From: an uncultured Burkholderiales bacterium | GTDB lineage: Bacteria > Pseudomonadota > Gammaproteobacteria > Burkholderiales > Burkholderiaceae_E | Length of the DNA stretch: 9,933 nt | Assembly: GCA_903831925.1 (NCBI GenBank) | Contig: CAIKZV010000143.1 | Span: 1-9,933 of the forward strand | Direction of reading: 5' to 3' | In this document: positions 1 to 5,378 of the stretch, in pieces | Position numbering within the stretch: the first letter of the stretch is position 1 | How the letters are laid out: each line of letters opens with the position of its first letter | Position numbers and translations under genes: made by a program | The notes under the pieces: generated by a model | What the model was told of the DNA's origin: nothing | Databases searched by the model: none | Seen by the model: the letters and a program-made list of their open reading frames with translations, nothing else

Positions 1-632
1 ACGAAATCAAGAACCCCCTGGGGGGCATCCGTGGTGCCGCGCAATTGCTCGAGACCGAGGTGTCCGGTTCGAGCCTGCGCGAATACACGCAGGTGATCAT
101 CAAGGAGGCCGACCGTCTTCAGACGCTGGTCGATCGACTGCTCGCGCCTCACCGCCATCCCCGGCTTGTGGGCGACGTCAATATTCACGAAGTGCTCGAG
201 CGGGTGCGTTCGGTGGTCGCTGCCGAGTATCCGCAGGGGCTTGAGATTGTTCGCGACTACGACGCCAGCCTGCCCGATTTCCGTGGCGACAAGGAGCAAC
301 TCATCCAGGCGATGCTCAACCTGGTTCGCAACGCCGCGCAGGCTTTGCGTGGTCAGGGGCAGATCACCATCTCCACCCGGATCGCCCGACAGGTCACGAT
401 CGACAAGCTCCGCTATCGCCTGGCACTAGACTTGCATGTGATTGACGATGGCCCGGGCGTGCCAGAGGAAATCCGTGATCGGATCTTCTTGCCGCTCGTC
501 TCGGGTCGTGAGGGCGGTAGCGGCTTGGGGTTGACGCTCGCGCAGACCTTCGTGCAGCAGCACGGCGGACTGATCGAATGCGAAAGCACCATGGGTCATA
601 CCGATTTCCGAATTCTTCTGCCTTTGTCCTGA
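1..632 (+). CDS. ntrB: Nitrogen regulation sensor histidine kinase NtrB (GlnL), 3' part
   Basis: This is the C-terminal 209 residues of the cytoplasmic kinase that autophosphorylates on histidine and passes phosphate to NtrC, normally under control of PII protein and nitrogen status. The window begins inside the catalytic histidine codon: its last two bases are 1-2, followed by E-I-K-N-P-L-G-G, the H-box of the NtrB family. The ATP-binding domain is complete. Its N-box is N-L-V-R-N-A-A-Q-A (key Asn codon at 330), its G1 box is D-D-G-P-G (444-458) and its G2 box is G-G-S-G-L-G-L (513-533), followed by Q-Q-H-G-G. The N-terminal PAS sensor domain lies outside the window. The methionine at 45 is internal to the H-box helix and is not a start. 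The gene ends TGA at 630-632, 50 bases before ntrC, so the two are very likely co-transcribed. Naming it NtrB rather than another kinase rests on the H-box wording and the ntrC neighbour. Confidence 0.93.
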   Translation, partial: EIKNPLGGIRGAAQLLETEVSGSSLREYTQVIIKEADRLQTLVDRLLAPHRHPRLVGDVNIHEVLERVRSVVAAEYPQGLEIVRDYDASLPDFRGDKEQLIQAMLNLVRNAAQALRGQGQITISTRIARQVTIDKLRYRLALDLHVIDDGPGVPEEIRDRIFLPLVSGREGGSGLGLTLAQTFVQQHGGLIECESTMGHTDFRILLPLS

Positions 633-682
633 CCGGTTTCAAAGGGCCTCTGGCAGTCGCGCAGCCGCGGAAAACGTCACGC

Positions 683-2410
683 ATGAACGAAGTGTGGATC
701 GTCGACGATGACCAGTCGATTCGGTGGGTACTCGAGCGAGCCCTGTCGCGTGAGGGTTTCGATGTTCGAGCCTTCGCGTCGGCCAATGAGTGCCTGAGCG
801 CATTCGACTCCGGCGAGCCCAAGGTGCTTGTGTCCGATATCCGGATGCCGGGCGCCTCAGGCATCGAGTTGCTGCAGCAGGTCAAGCAGCGTCGACCGGG
901 CCTGCCGGTCATCATCATGACCGCGTTCTCCGACCTCGACAGCGCGGTCTCAGCGTTTCAGGGCGGGGCCTTCGAATACCTGCCCAAGCCCTTCGATTTG
1001 CCCAAGGCGGTCGAGCTGATCCGGCGGGCAGTAGCCGAGAGCGACCGCGAGGCGGCAGCCGAAGAGCTCATCCCCGAGTCACCCGAGATGCTCGGTCAGG
1101 CGCCAGCGATGCAGGAGGTCTTCAGGGCGATCGGGCGGCTGTCGCAGTCGAATGTCACCGTCATGATCACGGGCGAGTCGGGCAGCGGCAAGGAACTGAT
1201 CGCACAGGCCTTGCACCGTCACAGCGCGCGCGCCAATCAGCCCTTTGTTGCGCTCAATGCCGCGGCCATTCCGCGCGATCTGCTCGAGTCCGAACTTTTC
1301 GGTCACGAGCGGGGTGCCTTTACCGGTGCGCAGCAGATGCGACGCGGCCGCTTCGAACAAGCCGAAGGAGGCACGCTCTTTCTGGACGAAATCGGCGATA
1401 TGCCGGCCGAATTGCAGACCCGGCTCTTGCGGGTGCTGTCCGATGGGCACTTCTATCGGGTCGGTGGCCATCAGCCGCTGAAGGCAAGCGTGCGGGTGAT
1501 CGCTGCGACTCACCAGAATCTCGAGGAGCGGGTGCGTCTGGGTCTGTTTCGTGAAGACCTGTTCCACCGGCTGAACGTCATCCGTCTGCGACTGCCGCCG
1601 CTGCGCGAACGTGCCCAGGACGTGCCGCTGCTGGCGCGCCATTTCCTCGCCCGCAGCGCGCGCGAATTGGGCGTCGATCCCAAGCGTCTGTCAGACGAGG
1701 CGCTTGCCAGCCCGTCGGCTTTTTCATGGCCGGGCAATGTCAGGCAGCTCGAGAATGTCTGCCACTGGCTGACGGTGATGGCGCCTGCGCAAACCGTCGA
1801 GTTCAAGGACTTGCCACCCGAAGTGATTTCGGCGGTCTCGCCGTCATCGCCTGCGGCATTTTCGAATGGCAGTCCGATTGCGATGCCGGCCTCAGTTCCC
1901 GCCGCCTGGCTCGCCCCGGCTTCCTTGCCTTTGGGCAGCGACCTGCCTGTTCAAGGGGTGGTCAAGCGGGCGATGACCGGAACGTCGGCTGAGCCTGTCG
2001 GATGGGCTGAACCGGATAGGGCGCGCGAGCCGGACGCGAACGACGCTTTCGCGGCGCCGGTGGCAGGCGCCTCCTTTGAGGCACGGTCGCCTGCTCGCGA
2101 GTGGATCGGGGGCCAGTCGGCCTTTGCACCCGCGAGCGCCGCCGTGGTTCAGCCAGTGCGGCCCAACTGGGCTGGGCTGCTCGAGACCGAAGTGCTGCAG
2201 ATTCTGTCGGCGCAGTCCGCCCGCGGTGGCGAGCCTCCGAGTAGCTCGGAGGTGATGGATCAGCTGACCCGAGTCTTCGAGTCGACGATCATCAAGACCG
2301 CCCTGCGCCATACCCGCGGGCGTCGCATCGATGCGGCGCTGCGGCTTGGTATCGGTCGCAATACCATCACCCGAAAGATCCAGGATCTGCGACTCGAAGA
2401 CGACGACTGA
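683..2410 (+). CDS. ntrC: Nitrogen regulation response regulator NtrC (sigma-54 activator) with enlarged linker
   Basis: NtrC is the phosphorylation-activated enhancer-binding protein that remodels sigma-54 RNA polymerase at nitrogen-regulated promoters. I start it at ATG 683, giving 575 residues that begin M-N-E-V-W-I-V-D-D-D, the usual start of the receiver domain. An in-frame ATG at 578 would overlap ntrB and add 35 residues foreign to the family. Receiver (1-120): acidic pocket D8-D10, phospho-acceptor D52, T80, K102. AAA+ domain (about 138-380): Walker A G-E-S-G-S-G-K-E at 164-171, sigma-54-contacting GAFTGA at 211-216, Walker B D235-E236, arginine-finger region F-R-E-D-L-F-H-R-L at 289-297, sensor II W-P-G-N-V-R-Q-L-E-N at 349-358. 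A Fis-type helix-turn-helix occupies about 540-575 (R-N-T-I-T-R-K). E. coli NtrC has 469 residues; the excess of about 100 lies in an Ala/Pro/Ser-rich linker at roughly 385-488. No frameshift is visible. No strong Shine-Dalgarno is seen, which fits coupling to ntrB. Confidence 0.96.
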   Translation: MNEVWIVDDDQSIRWVLERALSREGFDVRAFASANECLSAFDSGEPKVLVSDIRMPGASGIELLQQVKQRRPGLPVIIMTAFSDLDSAVSAFQGGAFEYLPKPFDLPKAVELIRRAVAESDREAAAEELIPESPEMLGQAPAMQEVFRAIGRLSQSNVTVMITGESGSGKELIAQALHRHSARANQPFVALNAAAIPRDLLESELFGHERGAFTGAQQMRRGRFEQAEGGTLFLDEIGDMPAELQTRLLRVLSDGHFYRVGGHQPLKASVRVIAATHQNLEERVRLGLFREDLFHRLNVIRLRLPPLRERAQDVPLLARHFLARSARELGVDPKRLSDEALASPSAFSWPGNVRQLENVCHWLTVMAPAQTVEFKDLPPEVISAVSPSSPAAFSNGSPIAMPASVPAAWLAPASLPLGSDLPVQGVVKRAMTGTSAEPVGWAEPDRAREPDANDAFAAPVAGASFEARSPAREWIGGQSAFAPASAAVVQPVRPNWAGLLETEVLQILSAQSARGGEPPSSSEVMDQLTRVFESTIIKTALRHTRGRRIDAALRLGIGRNTITRKIQDLRLEDDD

Positions 2411-2415
2411 ACGTC

Positions 2416-2467
2416 GATGACAGCCCGTGCGTTGCGGGTCCGCATGCCTGCGCGGGCTCCCGTCATC
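2416..2467 (+). terminator. Long imperfect hairpin after ntrC, possible terminator
   Basis: Five bases after the ntrC stop, GATGAC-AGCCCG (2416-2427) can pair with CGGGCT (2453-2458) and GTCATC (2462-2467), leaving a 3-base bulge CCC and a 25-base loop. The loop itself contains the small self-complementary element GCGG-GT-CCGC (2434-2443). No T-run follows, so this is not a classic Rho-independent terminator. It may be a 3'-end stabilising or Rho-assisted structure. It separates the ntr genes from the downstream gene, which has its own ribosome-binding site. Confidence 0.45.
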
Positions 2468-2511
2468 GCGCCGTTGATCGGATGTGCTCCAATTCAGTCT
2501 TTAAACCACTG

Positions 2512-2516
2512 AAGGA
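2512..2516 (+). promoter_or_regulatory. Ribosome-binding site of the DUF4337-type gene
   Basis: AAGGA lies 5 bases before the ATG at 2522. It is the clearest Shine-Dalgarno in the window and fixes this start. Confidence 0.75.
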
Positions 2517-2521
2517 CGCTC

Positions 2522-3100
2522 ATGTCAGGGAATCAGTTTCATGTTCATGGTCCTCACGACCATGAGATCGAACACGCAGCCGAGCACGGCGCCAATGACC
2601 GCATGTCGGGTCGCATCGCGGTGACCACTGCGCTGATTGCCACGATCGGTGCGATCTTCTCGTATCAGTCGGGCCTGACTCAGGCCGAGTCGATGCTCTT
2701 CAAGAACAACGCGGCGATCAAGAAGACCGAGGCCTCCAATCAATGGAATTTCTACCAGGCTAAGAGCAGCAAGCAGAATCTCGCTGAGCTCGCGGTGGAA
2801 CTTGCGCCTGCGGCTCGCCAGGATGAGCACCGGGCGCAGGTCAAGCGCTATAGCGACGAGAAGGCAGTGATCAAGCAGGATGCCGAACGGCTCGAGGCCG
2901 AGTCACTCAAATGGGATCACGACAGCGACCATGCCCTGCATGTGCATCACCGTTGGGCTCAGGCGACCACCGTCCTTCAGGTGTCGATCGCACTCGCCGC
3001 GATCGCCTTGCTGACCCGGCGAACATGGCTGCTTGGCGGTGTCTATGGCGTGGCCGCTGTGGGTGTCGTGCTGGGTGCGCTGGCGATGATGAATATCTGA
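2522..3100 (+). CDS. DUF4337-type membrane protein with histidine-rich segments
   Basis: This is a 192-residue protein of unknown function that I match to the DUF4337 family from memory. The support is its layout and the characteristic stretch A-S-N-Q-W-x-x-Y-Q-A-K-S (71-82). It has one membrane segment near the N-terminus (about 32-50), then a long charged, probably coiled-coil region (about 60-130) rich in Lys, Glu and Gln, then two C-terminal membrane helices (about 149-165 and 169-189). The N-terminus holds six histidines within residues 7-22, and five more lie at 133-143 just before the second helix. Such clusters can bind metal, but nothing else points to a metal role. There is no signal peptidase site; the first helix is likely an anchor. 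It follows ntrC by 111 bases with a hairpin between and a good ribosome-binding site of its own, so it is probably a separate transcription unit. It converges on xth. Confidence 0.8.
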   Translation: MSGNQFHVHGPHDHEIEHAAEHGANDRMSGRIAVTTALIATIGAIFSYQSGLTQAESMLFKNNAAIKKTEASNQWNFYQAKSSKQNLAELAVELAPAARQDEHRAQVKRYSDEKAVIKQDAERLEAESLKWDHDSDHALHVHHRWAQATTVLQVSIALAAIALLTRRTWLLGGVYGVAAVGVVLGALAMMNI

Positions 3101-3106
3101 CCACGA

Positions 3107-3898
3107 CTAAGTCGCGCGGCTGGTGTCCAGTTCAAGGATCACCGGCGCGTGATCCGACGGCTGCTGCCATTTCCGGGGCGCGCGGTCGATGTGGCAGGCG
3201 GTGGCCGATGACTTGAGTGCGTCGCTCACCAGCAGATGATCGATGCGCAGACCACGGTTTTTCTGGAAGCCGAGCTGCCTGTAGTCCCACCAGCTGAAGG
3301 TCTTGTCGGGCTGATCAAAAAGCCTGAAGGCGTCGCTCAGCCCCAGAGCCATCAACTGGCGCAGCCGATCGCGTTCGGGGATCGAGCAAAGCACCTGATC
3401 GGCCCAGGCTGCCGGATCGTGCACATCACGGTCTTCAGGCGCGATGTTGTAGTCGCCTGCCACCACCAGTCGGGGCTGTGTGGTGAGCGATTCGCCAAGC
3501 CAGACAAGCAGCGCATCGAGCCAGCGCAGCTTGTAGTCGTATTTGTCGCTGCCCACTGCCTGCCCGTTGGGCACGTAGGCGCAGACCACTCGTACGCCAT
3601 CAAATTCGGCGCTGATCAGACGCTTCTGTTCGTCGGGGAAATGCGGATTCCCGATCACGGTCTGGCTCGGCTCCCAGCCGCGATCGGCGCGCCACAGGAT
3701 CGCCACGCCGTTGTAGGTCGGTTGACCCGAATAAATCGAGGTGTAGCCGGCGGCGGCCAGTTCGAGCGCAGGAAAGCGCTCGTCGGTCAGCTTGGTCTCC
3801 TGCAGGCACAGGATGTCGACCGGATTGGCTTGCAGCCAGGTCAGGACCTGGGGCAGGCGGATCTTCAGGGAGTTGACGTTCCAGGTGGCTATCTGCAT
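3107..3898 (-). CDS. xth: Exodeoxyribonuclease III (AP endonuclease, Xth)
   Basis: Exonuclease III acts in base-excision repair: it cuts DNA at abasic sites and removes 3' blocking groups and nucleotides in a Mg2+-dependent reaction. At 263 residues it has the usual length of the EEP-nuclease family. The active-site set is complete in order: N7 (T-W-N-V-N-S), metal ligand E34 (L-Q-E-T-K), Y108 (A-Y-V-P-N-G), D149 and N151 (A-G-D-Y-N-I-A-P), D220 (R-I-D-H-L-L) and the D249-H250 pair (S-D-H-A-P-V). It starts at ATG 3898 (minus); an AAAAGG at 3915-3910 may be the ribosome-binding site, though its 11-base spacing is long. It ends TAG six bases from the stop of the converging gene, with no terminator hairpin in the gap. 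It is transcribed divergently from the oxygenase gene. All key residues are present, so the protein should be active. Confidence 0.96.
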   Translation of the reverse strand: MQIATWNVNSLKIRLPQVLTWLQANPVDILCLQETKLTDERFPALELAAAGYTSIYSGQPTYNGVAILWRADRGWEPSQTVIGNPHFPDEQKRLISAEFDGVRVVCAYVPNGQAVGSDKYDYKLRWLDALLVWLGESLTTQPRLVVAGDYNIAPEDRDVHDPAAWADQVLCSIPERDRLRQLMALGLSDAFRLFDQPDKTFSWWDYRQLGFQKNRGLRIDHLLVSDALKSSATACHIDRAPRKWQQPSDHAPVILELDTSRAT

Positions 3899-3934
3899 TG
3901 ACTGAAAAACCTTTTTAGGATCAGGTGCTTAAAA

Positions 3935-3948
3935 ACTAAGTTGTTAGT
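3935..3948. repeat. Interrupted palindrome ACTAA-GTTG-TTAGT
   Basis: Five-base arms ACTAA (3935-3939) and TTAGT (3944-3948) flank GTTG, 37 bases upstream of the xth start. The position suits an operator or the spacer of an xth promoter, but the arms are short and the region is AT-rich, so chance is possible. Confidence 0.3.
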
Positions 3949-4019
3949 CTAGCGACGCATCTGGCGACACAAAAACTCACGGCGTCGCTTTAGTGCGCCC
4001 GCCGATTATGCTTCGTAGC

Positions 4020-4033
4020 GATCCGCGCGGATC
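4020..4033. repeat. Perfect 14-bp palindrome GATCCGCGCGGATC
   Basis: The sequence is identical to its reverse complement over 14 bases with no spacer. It sits 70 bases upstream of the oxygenase start and 122 upstream of xth, in non-coding DNA. It could be a dimeric regulator site serving one or both divergent genes. No regulator family is recognised. Confidence 0.4.
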
Positions 4034-4102
4034 AGTTCTGCAGTCACGCCACTGTCCCATTAACTTGTTAGGTTTCCGGCCTCAGCAAACTACCCAAGCG
4101 CC

Positions 4103-4726
4103 ATGGACGAAGTCATCGGTCTCTTTCCCATTCCGTTCCTGCGCGCGCCTGCCACACTGGACAAGAGGCTGGTCGAAGCGTTGGTCGCGCATTTCAGCGC
4201 GTTGGCAGTCTTCAACAACAGTTCCTCGCAGAGCCTGACGCATACCGAGATGTTGCGCCCGGGCGATAGCGAGTTGTTCACCGACGCAGCGACACGGATC
4301 ACGCCGAAACTGACGGGGTTCGGCGCCTTGATGTTTGGCGAAAAGATGCCCTGGGCCATCAAGGAGATGTGGGTCAACGTGCTGGACGAAGGGGGGCGTC
4401 AGGCGATGCACAACCATGCCAACAGTTTCATCTCCGGTGTGGTCTACCTCACGCCCACGCACCCGCAGTCGCAGACCGTGTTCATGAAATCGCCTGGCGG
4501 TACCGACTTCGCGTTCAAGAACGAACATGCGGGAACCTCGCCCGGACCCTACAGTGCCGACAAGTGGGTCAGTCCGGCGCCGGCGCCCGGTGACATGGTG
4601 CTGTTTCCGAGTTATTTGATGCATGCCGTGCCCCCCAATCAGGGCGCGCGCCGCATCACGCTGTCGTTCAACGCGATTCCCTCCCGGCTCGAGTCCTGGG
4701 GTTATGGAATTCAGTTCAACGGCTGA
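4103..4726 (+). CDS. Putative 2OG-Fe(II) oxygenase (TIGR02466 / 2OG-FeII_Oxy_5 type)
   Basis: The protein has 207 residues, the usual size for this family. Such proteins are predicted to use Fe(II), O2 and 2-oxoglutarate to oxidise an unknown substrate; no substrate can be read from the sequence. The start resembles the family opening (G-L-F-P-I-P). The core is W-V-N-V-L-D-E-G-G (90-98), then H-N-H with His103 and His105, then S-G-V-V-Y-L (111-116). The distal part is G-D-M-V-L-F-P-S-Y-L-M-H-A-V-P-P-N (163-179), with His174 as the likely distal iron ligand and Arg184 in the R-R-I-T-L-S-F-N strand as the likely 2-oxoglutarate anchor. Which of His103 and His105 binds iron, and what replaces the usual HxD acidic ligand, cannot be settled here. 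There is no signal peptide, so it should be cytoplasmic. It starts at ATG 4103 without an obvious Shine-Dalgarno. It stands as a single gene, divergent from xth. Confidence 0.8.
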   Translation: MDEVIGLFPIPFLRAPATLDKRLVEALVAHFSALAVFNNSSSQSLTHTEMLRPGDSELFTDAATRITPKLTGFGALMFGEKMPWAIKEMWVNVLDEGGRQAMHNHANSFISGVVYLTPTHPQSQTVFMKSPGGTDFAFKNEHAGTSPGPYSADKWVSPAPAPGDMVLFPSYLMHAVPPNQGARRITLSFNAIPSRLESWGYGIQFNG

Positions 4727-4832
4727 ATTGCTCGATCACGATGGCGGCGCGCGATGCGGTCGGCACATCCATCTGTGACCCATGCAGTTGCGATCAAGGC
4801 GATTCACCGCATTGACTAAAAACAAGGGGTGC

Positions 4833-4837
4833 AAGGG
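4833..4837 (+). promoter_or_regulatory. Ribosome-binding site of the small secreted protein gene
   Basis: AAGGG (4833-4837) lies 5 bases before ATG 4843 and favours that start. It overlaps the alternative GTG at 4837 and is 26 bases from the later ATG 4864. Confidence 0.55.
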
Positions 4838-4842
4838 TGCGT

Positions 4843-5280
4843 ATGCGCAACACGAGAAATACCATGATCCAACCGGTCATTGCAGCAGCTGTACTTTGTA
4901 CGGCGGCTTGGGGTCTTGCCTGGACTTCGGATGCCCATGCGGCTGAAACCGTCTTGACCTGTGCTGCGAAGACGGAAGGCGGAGACCTCATCGACTTCAC
5001 CTGTCCGCTGGTCGCGAGCGGGGCGTCGCAGCTGTACCGCCTCAGAGCCGATTTCGGAGGCAGCCACGACGACACATCGGCATCGTTGAAGGCCACTCTC
5101 GACGGAGCACCACTGGAATGTGATGACGGGAGCAAGCTTGCCTCGTCCGGGGAAGACGGAGACGTCCGGCTGGAGTGCCGGTTCCGGGTCAACGGCCAGA
5201 AGGGAACAACGCGCCTGCTTGCGATCACCTTGCTGTGGAGCCATGCGCAGCTCGTGCGCACCGAGTTCGTTATCGAATAA
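4843..5280 (+). CDS. Small secreted protein with four cysteines, unknown function
   Basis: I do not recognise the family. The 145-residue product opens with a basic segment (Arg2, Arg5), a hydrophobic core (about 9-27) and a likely signal peptidase I site D-A-H-A before A-E (cleavage near 33/34), so it should be periplasmic or secreted. The mature part of about 112 residues contains exactly four cysteines, C40, C54, C93 and C112, consistent with two disulfides. It is acidic with alternating short hydrophobic runs, suggesting a small beta-rich domain (for example L-x-C-R-F-R-V-N-G and L-L-A-I-T-L-L-W near the end). The cysteine in the signal peptide (A-V-L-C) does not fit a lipobox. Starts at GTG 4837 or ATG 4864 are possible; ATG 4843 has the better ribosome-binding site and keeps the basic n-region. 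It ends 98 bases before the membrane/spermidine-synthase fusion on the same strand, so the two may share a transcript. Confidence 0.75.
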   Translation: MRNTRNTMIQPVIAAAVLCTAAWGLAWTSDAHAAETVLTCAAKTEGGDLIDFTCPLVASGASQLYRLRADFGGSHDDTSASLKATLDGAPLECDDGSKLASSGEDGDVRLECRFRVNGQKGTTRLLAITLLWSHAQLVRTEFVIE

Positions 5281-5342
5281 TTAAGGGCGAAAGGCGGCTG
5301 CCCGTCATGGCCCTAAGCTCTGCATGGATCGGGCCCCCTATT

Positions 5343-5355
5343 CGTCAAACTGACG
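5343..5355. repeat. Short inverted repeat CGTCA-AAC-TGACG
   Basis: Five-base perfect arms around AAC lie 24 bases upstream of the chosen start of the fusion gene. The position would suit an operator or a weak translation-control hairpin. The 98-base gap holding it contains no recognisable -35/-10 pair. The arms are short, so this is tentative. Confidence 0.25.
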
Positions 5356-5378
5356 CAACGCACTGTTACCGTCGGCGG

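Larger units (their letters stand above)
3899..4102. other. Divergent intergenic region between xth and the oxygenase gene
   Basis: These 204 bases must carry promoters for both neighbours. The xth-proximal part (about 3903-3950) is clearly AT-rich compared with its surroundings and contains T- and A-tracts, as expected of a promoter zone. I could not find a convincing -35/-10 pair with 16-18 base spacing on either strand; GATTAT (4004-4009) is a possible lone -10 for the rightward gene. Two palindromes lie here and are listed separately. I see no small gene. Confidence 0.5.

Noticed and set aside
578..682. Upstream in-frame ATG for ntrC (578)
   Set aside because: It overlaps the ntrB coding end and adds 35 residues before the conserved receiver start at ATG 683.
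3101..3106. Possible terminator between the DUF4337-type gene and xth
   Set aside because: Only six bases separate the stop codons and no stem-loop with a T-run is visible around them on either strand.
3236..3901. Long plus-strand reading frame (221 codons) opposite xth
   Set aside because: It lies entirely within or opposite a well-supported exonuclease III gene, has no recognisable motif, and is a typical shadow frame of GC-rich DNA.
4762..4778. Possible sigma-54 promoter (GGCAC followed by TG) before the small secreted protein gene
   Set aside because: With the required 10-base spacing after GG the downstream element reads TG rather than GC, and the flanking bases do not match the consensus.
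4888..4899. Possible lipoprotein lipobox in the small secreted protein (A-V-L-C)
   Set aside because: The residues before the cysteine do not match the L-[AS]-[GA]-C pattern, and a clear signal peptidase I site A-H-A follows downstream.
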